NCBI GenBank assembly: GCA_017307755.1
Contig: JAFKGQ010000017.1
Location: forward strand, 186,001-250,000
Length of the DNA stretch: 64,000 nt
DNA from: Chitinophagaceae bacterium
GTDB taxonomy: Bacteria > Bacteroidota > Bacteroidia > Chitinophagales > Chitinophagaceae
Direction: 5' to 3'
This document shows, piece after piece, positions 27,796-36,305 of the stretch. The position numbers and the translations under genes are program-made. Positions within the stretch are counted from its first letter, which is position 1; each line of letters opens with the position of its first letter. The notes under the pieces are model-generated. The model saw only the letters and a list, made by a program, of their open reading frames with translations. It was not told where the DNA came from and ran no database searches.

Positions 27796-29262
27796 CTACC
27801 ACACGAATGTCCCCACCGCCCCTCCATCCAACGATACCTGGACGATCTTCCCCTTGAATTGTATATTGAAAGCCTGCTGCCCTCCGCTGTCATTCAAAAC
27901 GATCAGCACCTTCTTCCCATCGGGTGTTACAAATGCCACATTCTGCAGACTGCCCGGGATATTGGAATCCACCCGCACCGAACCCGGACGGACAAACTTG
28001 CTGGCATGGGCAATAATATAATAGGATACATTACGGCTCACCGAAGCGCCGATCGTCAACGCCCCCAGACAGTTCCCACAGCCCCCCTGCGTATGCGGCT
28101 GATAATCCGGATCATTGGCAAGATTCCACTCCAGCACATTGCGACTCCAGTTCCGGGGAGCGCCAATGATGAGATTTTTCACATGCCACCCCAGGTCGCC
28201 TCCAAAATGACTGGGCCCGCCTACCCACTGCTCGGTAAAATATACGTTCTTGGAGGGATAAGCATTATGCACCTGTGTCAACGCACTGATGTCCCCGCCA
28301 TACAAATGAAAAGCCGATCCGTCCAGGAAATTACGCGCGTCTGCATCCCCCAACACCGCCAGCGGATACCCGGGGTTCTCACAGTTGTGATCAAACGCAA
28401 TGATCTTCGTCGTAATACCCGCCGCCTGAAAAGCCGGCCCCAGATGATTCTTCACAAAGTCCGCCTCCTGCTCCGCCGTTAGGGTCATGCTGGGATTGTT
28501 GAGAGGGTTCATCGGCTCATTCTGCGGCGTGACGGCATCGATCGGAATACCCTCAGCCTTCATGGCCTGTATATACCTGACGAAATAACGCGCATACACA
28601 TCATAATATCCGGGTAGCAATGTTCCCCCGACACTGTTGTTGTTGGACTTCATCCACAAAGGAGCCGACCATGGCGATCCAAGTATCTTGATACCAGGCG
28701 CCAACGCCAGTATCTGCTTCAGCACAGGTATCAGGTCATACCTGTCGGCCGACAGATCGAATTGCGCAAGATTTGTATCCGGGGCCGCAGGACTGCCTGC
28801 ATCGTCGTAGGAAAATACATTGGCGCTGAGATCGGAAGCCCCAATGCTTACCCGGAGATAGCTGACCCCTATCCGGTTGCTGTCCGTCAAAAAAAGCTCC
28901 TTCAGCAGAGCATCTCTGTCAGTAGTCGGCATCCGGTTGATCAGATAGGCGCTGCCGCCCGTAAACGCATAGCCAAATCCATCGATGGTTTGGTAGGTCT
29001 TCGTGCTGTCCACCAAAATGGTAAGCCCCCCACTCCCTGTATTACCAAACATCAGACGTTGGTTCTGCGGTTTGAACAGCACGCTTCCATCCGCCTTCGT
29101 CAGGTAGAAGGCAACGTCCGGGCTGCCCACAGGACCAGTGGAACTATCCGGCGGAGGCGTCACCGGCGGAGACACAGCCCCCGCTCCTTGATGCTTGGCG
29201 CAGCCGGCAATAATGATCGCCAAAATGAGAAGCCCCGATAATACTTTGACTGATATTTTCAT
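27796..29262 (-). CDS. GH30-family glycosidase lipoprotein
   Basis: A 488-residue lipoprotein with lipobox IIAGC (Cys21) and a Pro/Ser linker (30-48), followed by a TIM-barrel of glycoside hydrolase family 30 (glucosylceramidase-like). The acid/base Glu249 is in TPQNEP and the nucleophile Glu344 in YFTEQW, as in retaining GH30 enzymes. GH30 members cut beta-glucosyl, beta-1,6-glucan or xylan bonds; the substrate is not clear here. It is probably exposed at the outer membrane or in the periplasm. A C-terminal beta domain follows the barrel. No SusCD or other polysaccharide-use genes surround it. Confidence 0.9.
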   Translation of the reverse strand: MKISVKVLSGLLILAIIIAGCAKHQGAGAVSPPVTPPPDSSTGPVGSPDVAFYLTKADGSVLFKPQNQRLMFGNTGSGGLTILVDSTKTYQTIDGFGYAFTGGSAYLINRMPTTDRDALLKELFLTDSNRIGVSYLRVSIGASDLSANVFSYDDAGSPAAPDTNLAQFDLSADRYDLIPVLKQILALAPGIKILGSPWSAPLWMKSNNNSVGGTLLPGYYDVYARYFVRYIQAMKAEGIPIDAVTPQNEPMNPLNNPSMTLTAEQEADFVKNHLGPAFQAAGITTKIIAFDHNCENPGYPLAVLGDADARNFLDGSAFHLYGGDISALTQVHNAYPSKNVYFTEQWVGGPSHFGGDLGWHVKNLIIGAPRNWSRNVLEWNLANDPDYQPHTQGGCGNCLGALTIGASVSRNVSYYIIAHASKFVRPGSVRVDSNIPGSLQNVAFVTPDGKKVLIVLNDSGGQQAFNIQFKGKIVQVSLDGGAVGTFVW

Positions 29263-29650
29263 AAAGACAATTTTACTGGGAGAAATCCTGCCTGGAGTAG
29301 CCCATGACGCTGTTTATCAGCTAAGACACACAGATCTTTTTTTTATACCATCGTTCCCGGAAAAAAAAGCAGAAATAACGTCAGTAGATTGGCAGAAGAG
29401 AATCCAATATCTGGTCGGGGCGCTACCATATTTCCAGTTGTCCTGTATTTAAGGAATTAGTATTCATTTAGTTAGTAAAGTAAAAGGTGCTATTCGGGCC
29501 CATATTCCAAAAAAGCCTCATCCGAAAAATTTAATCCATACCCTAATGTTGTCAGTAAAAAAGAAGATATACGACAATTTGTCTCTGTTTACCCCTTGGC
29601 AAAACTTTTGACTGTCTTACCTTTGTGCCCAAAAAACGCGGGCAAAGGAT
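29263..29650. other. Gene-free stretch between GH30 and grpE
   Basis: About 390 bp between divergent genes. It carries the grpE promoter near its right edge. I found no convincing coding frame, tRNA or structured RNA in the remainder, which is A+T richer than its surroundings. Confidence 0.6.
29596..29625 (+). promoter_or_regulatory. Promoter of grpE-dnaJ
   Basis: TTG at 29596-29598 and TACCTTTG at 29618-29625 with a 19-bp spacer, an exact match to the Bacteroidota promoter form. The grpE ATG follows at 29651. I see no CIRCE inverted repeat, so the HrcA-type control found elsewhere is not evident. Confidence 0.8.
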
Positions 29651-30196
29651 ATGACTATGCAAGAAACGAATCCACATATGGAAGATATGAATACGGACGA
29701 AAATGTCGCTGGTACCACTCATTTGAACGAAAGTTTGTCGGGAGAGGATGAGCAGGAAAAGCTGAAAGAGGAATTGCAGGCCCAAAAAGACAAATACCTG
29801 CGTCTTTTTGCCGAATTCGATAACTTCAAAAAACGTAGCGCCAGGGAAAATATTGAGCTGAGACAAACAGCCGGAAAAGAGATCATCACGTCCCTTTTGG
29901 ATGTGCTGGACGATATGGACCGGGCTGAACGACAGCTGCAGACGGCTGAGAACATCGGCCAGGTAAAAGAAGGTATCCAGCTGGTATTCTCAAAACTCCG
30001 CAACACCCTTCAAAGCAAGGGCTTGAAACCTATGCAAAGCATCGGCACCGATTTCGATGTCGAAAAACACGAAGCCATCACAGAAATACCCGTACAGGAC
30101 GAAAAGCAAAAAGGAAAGGTCATCGATGAAGTACAGAAGGGCTATTATCTGAATGACAAGATCATCCGTTTTGCCAAAGTGGTGGTAGGTAAATAA
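29651..30196 (+). CDS. grpE: Nucleotide exchange factor GrpE
   Basis: A 181-residue cochaperone that releases ADP from DnaK. An acidic N-terminus (1-45) leads to a long helical dimer region (about 45-90, KDKYLRLFAEFDNFKKRSARE) and the C-terminal beta domain (AITEIPV ... KGYYLNDKIIRFAKVVVGK). Both are the standard GrpE features. The dnaJ gene follows 19 bp later on the same strand, giving a chaperone operon; dnaK is not in the window. Confidence 0.97.
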   Translation: MTMQETNPHMEDMNTDENVAGTTHLNESLSGEDEQEKLKEELQAQKDKYLRLFAEFDNFKKRSARENIELRQTAGKEIITSLLDVLDDMDRAERQLQTAENIGQVKEGIQLVFSKLRNTLQSKGLKPMQSIGTDFDVEKHEAITEIPVQDEKQKGKVIDEVQKGYYLNDKIIRFAKVVVGK

Positions 30197-30215
30197 AAAA
30201 TAGTTTTCTATTATT

Positions 30216-31376
30216 ATGTCTACGAAGAGAGATTATTATGAGATACTCGGCGTTGTAAAAGGCGCCTCAGCCGAGGATATCAAAAAGGCATACCGTAAGG
30301 TAGCCATGCAGTTCCACCCCGACCGCAACCCCGGCGACAAGGCCGCGGAAGAAAAGTTTAAAGAGGCCGCGGAGGCTTATGAAGTATTGAGCGATGGGGA
30401 CAAACGTGCGCAATACGACCGCTTCGGCCATGCAGGACTTTCCGGCAATGGCCGCGGATTCAGCGGCACTGGCAACATGGATGACATCTTTAGCCAGTTC
30501 GGGGATATTTTCGGGGACGATCTCTTCGGCAGCTTTTTTGGCGGCGGTGGCAGAAGAGGAGGAGGAGGCTCCAGGGCAAGAGGCGTACGGGGTAGCAACC
30601 TGCGTGTAAAGATCAAGCTCAACTATGAAGAAATAGCAAAAGGGGTCACCAAGAATATCAAGGTCAAAAAATATGTCTCCTGTAATACCTGCAGCGGCAC
30701 AGGCGCCAAAGACAAAGGCAGCATACAGACCTGCTCCACCTGCGGCGGCAGCGGTCAGGTCCGTAAGGTCACCAGCACCTTCCTGGGACAGATGCAGACA
30801 GTGACCACCTGTCCCACCTGCAACGGAGAAGGCTCAACCATCACGGCAAAATGTTCCGTCTGTAAAGGCGAAGGCCGGGTATATGGAGAAGAAACCGTCA
30901 CCATCGATATCCCCGCCGGCGTACAGGAAGGTATGCAGCTCAGCGTAGGCGGCAGGGGAAATGCAGGTGAAAGAGGCGGCGCACCCGGCGACCTCATCAT
31001 CCTCATCGAAGAAGAACAACATCCCGAACTACATCGCGATGGACTTAATGTCGCCTATGAATTGCACATCTCATTTGCAGACGCGGTCTTTGGCATGAAT
31101 GCGGAAGTCCCTACCATCGATGGGAAGGCGAAGATCAAAATACCACCCGGCACACAGAGCGGTAAGATATTCCGGCTCAAAGGCAAAGGCTTCCCCGGCG
31201 TCAATTCATACGAAAAAGGCGATCAGCTCATACACGTCAATGTCTGGACACCCCAGCACGTAAGCCCGGAGGAAAAAGCGATCCTGGAAAAATTAAGCGA
31301 TTCACCCAACTTCCAGCCCAAGCCGGATAAGAACGAACGGAGCTTCTTTGATAAAGTGAGGGAAATGTTTAGTTAG
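30216..31376 (+). CDS. dnaJ: Chaperone DnaJ
   Basis: A 386-residue Hsp40. The J domain (1-70) carries HPD at 34-36; a Gly/Phe-rich linker (about 72-130) precedes a zinc-binding cysteine-rich domain with four CxxCxGxG-type repeats (CNTCSGTG, CSTCGGSG, CPTCNGEG, CSVCKGEG) and the substrate-binding C-terminal domains. All motifs are intact, so it is a type I DnaJ. It stimulates DnaK ATPase and holds unfolded clients. Its last codons overlap the converging vWA gene by 8 bp. Confidence 0.97.
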   Translation: MSTKRDYYEILGVVKGASAEDIKKAYRKVAMQFHPDRNPGDKAAEEKFKEAAEAYEVLSDGDKRAQYDRFGHAGLSGNGRGFSGTGNMDDIFSQFGDIFGDDLFGSFFGGGGRRGGGGSRARGVRGSNLRVKIKLNYEEIAKGVTKNIKVKKYVSCNTCSGTGAKDKGSIQTCSTCGGSGQVRKVTSTFLGQMQTVTTCPTCNGEGSTITAKCSVCKGEGRVYGEETVTIDIPAGVQEGMQLSVGGRGNAGERGGAPGDLIILIEEEQHPELHRDGLNVAYELHISFADAVFGMNAEVPTIDGKAKIKIPPGTQSGKIFRLKGKGFPGVNSYEKGDQLIHVNVWTPQHVSPEEKAILEKLSDSPNFQPKPDKNERSFFDKVREMFS

Positions 31377-33123
31377 TATCTTTCTTCCTCCGCTTCCCGT
31401 AAATTTTACGGGCCTTCTCGATCAGACCGATAAACTCCTGCTGCATCCCGTCATCAGGATCACGGGACTGTTGGGCAATCTCTATGACATCCTTCCATCC
31501 TGCCTGGGAGGTGAACCGGGACCTCTTTAACAGACCTCCAAATAAGGCGATGGATGAGGCAAACCGGTAGCAGGGCTGAAGGTCCCGGAAAGCCGTCATC
31601 TGAGAAGAACATACATACGTGCTCGTCCTCACCAATGAATCATGCGGCAGCTTATAGTTCAGACTCACACGGGCCAGGTGATCCCTGTCCGACATTTCCA
31701 CACTATCGGGTTCGGTAGGCGTTATTTCAAATAAAGCCAACAGGGAATGCCCTGACCCTACCTCTCCACCCTGCACTTCATTTAAAGAGTCGGTAAGCAT
31801 CTTGACCTTATTGTCAAACCCTATCAGTCTGTAGCTTTTCACCAACGACTGATTAAAGGAGATATTCAGATATGCATCGTCAGCCACAGCATACACCGTC
31901 TGAGTAAACTCCCGGACCAGTACTTTCTCCGCCTCTTTTTCATCGTCCAGATATGCAAAATTCCCATTGCCCTTCTTCGCCAGCACCTCCAGCTTGGAAT
32001 CCTTGTAATTACCCATCCCCACCCCCAGACAGGTGAGATAGATCCCCCATTGTTTATGCAGCGACACCAGCTTCTCCAGCTCCTCCTCCGAAGTTTCACC
32101 CACATTAAAATCCCCATCCGTCGCCAGGATCACCCGGTTGTTCCCCCCACCGATAAACTGGCTCTTGGCCACCCGGTAAGCAGCCCGGATACCCGCCTCA
32201 CCCGGGGTCGGACCAGCTGGTGACAGATCCTCTATCGCTTTCTGGATCTTTTTCTTGTCTGCCCCGGAGGTAGGCGGCAGCCACACACCTACCGTACTGC
32301 CATACACGACAATGGACACGGTGTCGATAGGCCTGAGATTATTTACCAATAAATTAAAAGCAGACTTTAGCAAAGGCAGCTTATTCGGCATATCCATCGA
32401 TCCGGATACATCCACTAGGAACACAAGGTTGGCGGGAGGTATTTGAGCCGGGTCCACTTTGCGCGCACACACTTTCAGGAACAACAGCTGATCATCCGGG
32501 TTCCAGGGACATTCCGAAAGATCGGAATGAATGGAAAAACAACTGTCCCTGGGCGGGTCCGTATAACCAAAGTTAAAATAGTTCAATAGCTCTTCGATAC
32601 GCACGGCATCCGGTGGAATGGTGCTGCCCATATTTAGAAATCGACGCACATTGCTATAGGAAGCCTTATCGATATTGATCGCAAAACCCGTCTCGGGAAA
32701 CCGTGCGGCAGGAACAAAAGTATTTTCTACCAGTGAGCTGTAAGTCTCGCCCCCCACCGTCCACCCTTTCCAATCGCCCCCTTTCAGGTCCTTTGTCAGC
32801 GAAAGCAGCCGCTTTTTTGGCGCCGGTGGCGGATGGAACAGCAATTTCAGAGTGATGTGCTGATATTGGGTCGCATCTACATGTACTGTCGTGGTCTGGA
32901 ATCCTTCCGCAGAGAGTGTCAGCGAATCATTAGCCTGGGGTAAAGGTATCCCGAACTCCCCGGTGCTACCGGAATGATATAAATACCCGCTGGAATGAAG
33001 CAGTATTCTCACATTTGGCAAGTAGCTATTGTTCTCATCCTTTACTTCTCCCCTCAGATAGAACTGCCCGGAAGCAACATGAAATAAAAGACAGCCAATA
33101 ACAAAAATGGCTACATTTTTCAA
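31369..33123 (-). CDS. Exported YfbK-like von Willebrand A domain protein
   Basis: A 584-residue protein with a signal peptide (to about 20, HVASGQ), a carboxypeptidase-regulatory-like domain (about 22-95), an N-terminal YfbK-type region (about 130-220) and a von Willebrand A domain. Its MIDAS reads DVSGSM (238-243). The C-terminal part resembles DUF3520 (MTAFRDLQPCYRFASSIALFGGLLKRSRF). It should bind a divalent metal and mediate protein contacts at the cell envelope. The fusion of a regulatory-like domain ahead of the YfbK unit is common in Bacteroidota. The function is unknown. Confidence 0.85.
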   Translation of the reverse strand: MKNVAIFVIGCLLFHVASGQFYLRGEVKDENNSYLPNVRILLHSSGYLYHSGSTGEFGIPLPQANDSLTLSAEGFQTTTVHVDATQYQHITLKLLFHPPPAPKKRLLSLTKDLKGGDWKGWTVGGETYSSLVENTFVPAARFPETGFAINIDKASYSNVRRFLNMGSTIPPDAVRIEELLNYFNFGYTDPPRDSCFSIHSDLSECPWNPDDQLLFLKVCARKVDPAQIPPANLVFLVDVSGSMDMPNKLPLLKSAFNLLVNNLRPIDTVSIVVYGSTVGVWLPPTSGADKKKIQKAIEDLSPAGPTPGEAGIRAAYRVAKSQFIGGGNNRVILATDGDFNVGETSEEELEKLVSLHKQWGIYLTCLGVGMGNYKDSKLEVLAKKGNGNFAYLDDEKEAEKVLVREFTQTVYAVADDAYLNISFNQSLVKSYRLIGFDNKVKMLTDSLNEVQGGEVGSGHSLLALFEITPTEPDSVEMSDRDHLARVSLNYKLPHDSLVRTSTYVCSSQMTAFRDLQPCYRFASSIALFGGLLKRSRFTSQAGWKDVIEIAQQSRDPDDGMQQEFIGLIEKARKIYGKRRKKDTN

Positions 33124-33190
33124 TGGGATATTTTGATTCTTAAATTAATACGTTCCTTCCTCTTTGTCAAGCCCCGCTTTGTTAAAATCA

Positions 33191-33207
33191 GCCGCCTGTC
33201 CGGCGGC
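33191..33207 (-). terminator. Hairpin after hpt
   Basis: Perfect 6-bp stem GCCGCC (33191-33196) and GGCGGC (33202-33207), loop TGTCC. On the minus strand the sequence continues TGATTTTAACAAAG, a short T-run, so it may end the hpt operon just after its stop at 33212. Confidence 0.5.
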
Positions 33208-33211
33208 AGGC

Positions 33212-33748
33212 CTACTCTATCAATTTATAGATAGAAGGCAGGTTCCGCCCCAACCCATCATAATCCAGTCCATACCCAAGCAGGAACTTGTTGGGCACGG
33301 AAAAACCAAGATAATTCACTGTGATAGGGTACACCGTCGCCTCCGGCTTATGCAGCAAGGCGGCTATCCGCATGGAAGCAGGCTGCTGATGCTCCAGCTG
33401 CGGCAGGAACTCATTCAGCGTCTTGCCGGTATCCACAATATCCTCCAACACAATCACATGCCTCCCGATCAGGTCAATATCCAGCCCAATGGCAGTGATC
33501 ACATGCCCGGAAGACTTTGTCCCCTTATAGGAGGCCAGCTTGATAAAACATATCTCCGCCTCGATAGAGATCACCTTGAACAGGTCCGATGCAAACATAA
33601 AACTCCCGTTAAGTATCGCGATGAACAGAGGCCGCATGCCTTCATAGTCCTGATTGATCTGTTCGGCTATCCGCTGTATCCTGTCGCTGATGGCTTCGGT
33701 AGTCAAATATGGCTCGAATACTTTATCGTGTACATGGATCGTCGACAT
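33212..33748 (-). CDS. hpt: Hypoxanthine phosphoribosyltransferase
   Basis: A 178-residue purine salvage enzyme making IMP (and probably GMP) from hypoxanthine (guanine) and PRPP in the cytosol. The PRPP-binding motif VLEDIVDTGKTL is present, and the preceding flexible-loop region (LASYKGTKSSG) fits the family. Length is typical. It is the third gene of an operon with the glucosaminidase (15 bp upstream) and the O-methyltransferase. The hpt assignment is firm; guanine preference cannot be judged. Confidence 0.95.
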   Translation of the reverse strand: MSTIHVHDKVFEPYLTTEAISDRIQRIAEQINQDYEGMRPLFIAILNGSFMFASDLFKVISIEAEICFIKLASYKGTKSSGHVITAIGLDIDLIGRHVIVLEDIVDTGKTLNEFLPQLEHQQPASMRIAALLHKPEATVYPITVNYLGFSVPNKFLLGYGLDYDGLGRNLPSIYKLIE

Positions 33749-33763
33749 CCTCTTATGTTAGTT

Positions 33764-34768
33764 TTAGTTTACACTCCTCGTAACTACAGGCCTGGTAGGG
33801 GCCGACCCCTGCAGATAGATCTTTTCTCCTACAGCCGGCTGTACACCAGGACCCAGTTGATTCATCTCCATCAGGTCCTGGTACCTTACCCCCTCTTTCT
33901 GACATATGTCATATACTGATTCTCCCTCCTGCACAATATGGAATTCAGTAGTTCCCGTCCTGCGTTTTCGCTGCAGGAAAAGCAATTGGTCCCTGGTCAA
34001 CACATCCTCTTCCTTCAGGTCATTGAACTCCAACAGACGAGGTAGGGATATGTCATATTGATCGGCAATAGCAAGTAAGGATACGCCCGCCTTTGCAAAA
34101 ACAACCCGGGTCCGGTTGATCTGGAACTCCCCCTCAGGGTAGGTCTGGGCTTGCACAATGCCTGCCCCTCCGCCCGCCGGTTGCCCCACAGCGCTCCCCG
34201 CCGGCCCCTTCGATACCACCTCATCCGAAGGCTTTAATTTACCCAGCGCGATCATGGAATATTGCTCAAGATTATAATCCTGTACATACTTTATCAGTAT
34301 CTGTGGATACTTGGGATTGGTGGCATATCCAGCCTTACGCAACCCATTGGCCCACCCCTCGTAATCCGTAGGGTCCAGGTTAAAAAGGAATGCATAGCGG
34401 CTGCCCCGTTTCAAAAAATCCGAATGATCCTTATATGAATCCGCCGCGGTAGGATAACTGCGAAAACATTCTCCCCGGGCATCGTCATCATGATATACCC
34501 GGTCCCCCGTCCACTCATCCTTGCACTTGATACCAAAATGGTTGTTGGACCTTTTCACCAGGTCGCTGTTGCCCGCCTCTGACTCATGGATACCCTGGGC
34601 AAGCGTGATGGCGGCGGGAATACCGGTACGCTGCATTTCACTGATTGCCAGATATTTATAAGTGTTTATATAGTTGATGACGTCCGGGTTGTTCTGGGCG
34701 TAAAGACCTTTCCCTATAAAAAGGACCATGATCCCCCACCCCATCGATAACATTTGTTTTCCCTTCAT
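33764..34768 (-). CDS. Exported glucosaminidase with two LysM domains
   Basis: A 334-residue exported peptidoglycan hydrolase. A signal peptide (to about 24, GKGLYAQ) leads to a glucosaminidase (GH73-like) domain (about 28-175) with the catalytic Glu62 in AQGIHESEAGN, then a Pro/Gly-rich linker and two LysM domains (about 225-270 and 280-325) that bind peptidoglycan. It probably trims glycan strands during growth or division. Its start overlaps the stop of the O-methyltransferase gene as ATGA, so translation is coupled. Confidence 0.92.
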   Translation of the reverse strand: MKGKQMLSMGWGIMVLFIGKGLYAQNNPDVINYINTYKYLAISEMQRTGIPAAITLAQGIHESEAGNSDLVKRSNNHFGIKCKDEWTGDRVYHDDDARGECFRSYPTAADSYKDHSDFLKRGSRYAFLFNLDPTDYEGWANGLRKAGYATNPKYPQILIKYVQDYNLEQYSMIALGKLKPSDEVVSKGPAGSAVGQPAGGGAGIVQAQTYPEGEFQINRTRVVFAKAGVSLLAIADQYDISLPRLLEFNDLKEEDVLTRDQLLFLQRKRRTGTTEFHIVQEGESVYDICQKEGVRYQDLMEMNQLGPGVQPAVGEKIYLQGSAPTRPVVTRSVN

Positions 34769-35418
34769 GAAAGCCCTACTTTATTTTTCCGGATGAATAA
34801 AAGGCCATCCCGGACGGTGAGCATTGTTTTTTCTACAGACACATCCTTTTCCACATACTCATTAAAAGCTTGTATCGCTTTGGCATTCTTGTCATTAACG
34901 GGCTTCTCCAAAACTTTTCCATGGAACAGCACATTATCCGCAATGATCAGTCCTCCCGGGATCAATCGCGGTAACACTAATTTATAGTATTCTGTATAAT
35001 TGACCTTATCCGCGTCAATAAAAACTAAATCCCAGTCCTCTTTCAGGGCCGGGATGATTTCTAACGCATTTCCCCGGTGCTGTATTATCCTGCCGGTCAT
35101 ATTTGCCCGGCGAAAATACCCTTCTGCAACATCCGCATCGGCGTCCCGGAGCTCGATGGTATGTAAAATTCCACCCTCCTTCAACCCGGCAGCCAGACAA
35201 ATGGCGCTATAACCCATAAAGGTGCCGATCTCCAGTATCCTGCGGGGACGCAGCAGAGAGCTGATCATTTCAAGGAACCGCCCTTGTAAATGACCACTGA
35301 GCATATGAGGCTGGGCATGATGAGTATAGGTATATTCCGCTATCTCCCGCAGCAGCTCAGGTTCGGGAGAGGAGTACCGTTCCGCATAGGCTTGCGCCTG
35401 AGGATTGATAATGTCCAC
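34765..35418 (-). CDS. Class I SAM-dependent O-methyltransferase
   Basis: A 217-residue protein of the caffeoyl-CoA/catechol O-methyltransferase type. The SAM-binding motif EIGTFMGYSA lies at about 63-72 and the metal-binding and acid motifs FIDADKVNY and IIADNVLFHG follow. It should transfer a methyl group to a hydroxyl in a small molecule; the substrate is unknown. Initiation is at a GTG (35418). An exact TATCTTTG -7 box lies about 15 bp upstream. It leads the operon with glucosaminidase and hpt. Confidence 0.9.
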   Translation of the reverse strand: MDIINPQAQAYAERYSSPEPELLREIAEYTYTHHAQPHMLSGHLQGRFLEMISSLLRPRRILEIGTFMGYSAICLAAGLKEGGILHTIELRDADADVAEGYFRRANMTGRIIQHRGNALEIIPALKEDWDLVFIDADKVNYTEYYKLVLPRLIPGGLIIADNVLFHGKVLEKPVNDKNAKAIQAFNEYVEKDVSVEKTMLTVRDGLLFIRKNKVGLS

Positions 35419-35432
35419 AGAAAAAATTTCGG

Positions 35433-35440
35433 CAAAGATA
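35433..35440 (-). promoter_or_regulatory. -7 box of the O-methyltransferase operon
   Basis: On the minus strand TATCTTTG matches TAnnTTTG, ending 14 bp before the GTG start at 35418. A -33 TTG at normal spacing is not seen. Confidence 0.5.
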
Positions 35441-35451
35441 CCTCATATCGC

Positions 35452-36150
35452 CTAAAAATTCGGCTGCAGCGGATGCCGCTGATAAAATGCCAGAACATGC
35501 TCCGCCACCTCGTCCGCGGTATCGGCTATCTTGAGCAGGTCCATATTGTGGGGGGATATATTTCCATGCTGTTCCATCATAACGGCTCTCATCCAGTCCA
35601 ACAATCCTCTCCAATAGGATGAACCTACCAGGATCAGAGGTACCGTTTCCATTTTCCCGGTTTGTATCAGGGTGGCCACTTCAAAGAATTCATCCATGGT
35701 TCCAAACCCGCCCGGCATCATGATAAAGCCTTGGGAATACTTGGTAAACATGACCTTACGGACAAAAAAATAATCGAAGTTGAGATTGGCATCCCTGTCG
35801 ATATGCGGGTTGCAATGCTGTTCAAAAGGCAGCTCGATATTCAACCCGACGGACTTGCCGCCGCCCAGCTGCGCGCCCTTATTGGCAGCCTCCATGATAC
35901 CCGGACCGCCGCCCGAGATGATCCCAAACCCCTCCTCCGCCAATCGCTGCGCGATCTCGGTGGACAGCTCATAATAAGGCGTCCCGGGCTTGGTACGGGC
36001 CGATCCGAAAATGGAGATACAAGGCCCTAATTTGGCCAATGCCTCAAAACCATCCACGAACTCAGCCATTATTTTAAAGATCTGCCAACTGGAATGTGCT
36101 TTTGATTCTGCCCATCTGCGCTGCTTGGACATACGGATCGTGTCATTCAT
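35452..36150 (-). CDS. LOG-family protein (TIGR00730-like)
   Basis: A 232-residue lysine-decarboxylase-like Rossmann protein with the GGGPGIMEAANKGA loop and the PGGFGTMDE motif that define the LOG family. LOG enzymes release ribose 5-phosphate from nucleoside monophosphates (cytokinin activation in plants); in bacteria they likely act on AMP-type nucleotides. I take the ATG at 36150 (MNDTIRMSK); a GTG at 36159 would add three residues. A second LOG gene lies 1.7 kb away on the other side of the symporter. Confidence 0.92.
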   Translation of the reverse strand: MNDTIRMSKQRRWAESKAHSSWQIFKIMAEFVDGFEALAKLGPCISIFGSARTKPGTPYYELSTEIAQRLAEEGFGIISGGGPGIMEAANKGAQLGGGKSVGLNIELPFEQHCNPHIDRDANLNFDYFFVRKVMFTKYSQGFIMMPGGFGTMDEFFEVATLIQTGKMETVPLILVGSSYWRGLLDWMRAVMMEQHGNISPHNMDLLKIADTADEVAEHVLAFYQRHPLQPNF

Positions 36151-36197
36151 ACTGTGCACTCATTTAAACGTCTGACATTGGATTTATCTATCCCCAG

Positions 36198-36281
36198 AGC
36201 GAACCACAGGTTCGCTGTCCGAAGGACAGATATTAACTGTTTCTGGAAAAAGGCTAAAATTTTAAAAGAGCTTTTTTCCAG
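36198..36281. repeat. Dispersed three-hairpin element, copy B
   Basis: Three adjacent inverted repeats in 84 bp: AGCGAACC (36198-36205) with GGTTCGCT (36209-36216); TGTCC (36216-36220) with GGACA (36224-36228); CTGGAAAAA (36243-36251) with TTTTTCCAG (36273-36281). A related copy with the same order lies at 40554-40638. It sits between the symporter gene and a LOG gene on the minus strand. Confidence 0.75.
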
Positions 36282-36305
36282 ATATCTAACGTTGTGCCTG
36301 GGAAA

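Noticed and set aside
29263..29650. A CIRCE heat-shock operator ahead of grpE
   Set aside because: No TTAGCACTC-N9-GAGTGCTAA type inverted repeat is present.
36198..36228. GGTTCG-containing palindrome as a tRNA T-arm
   Set aside because: There is no acceptor stem, D-arm or anticodon arm; it belongs to the three-hairpin element.
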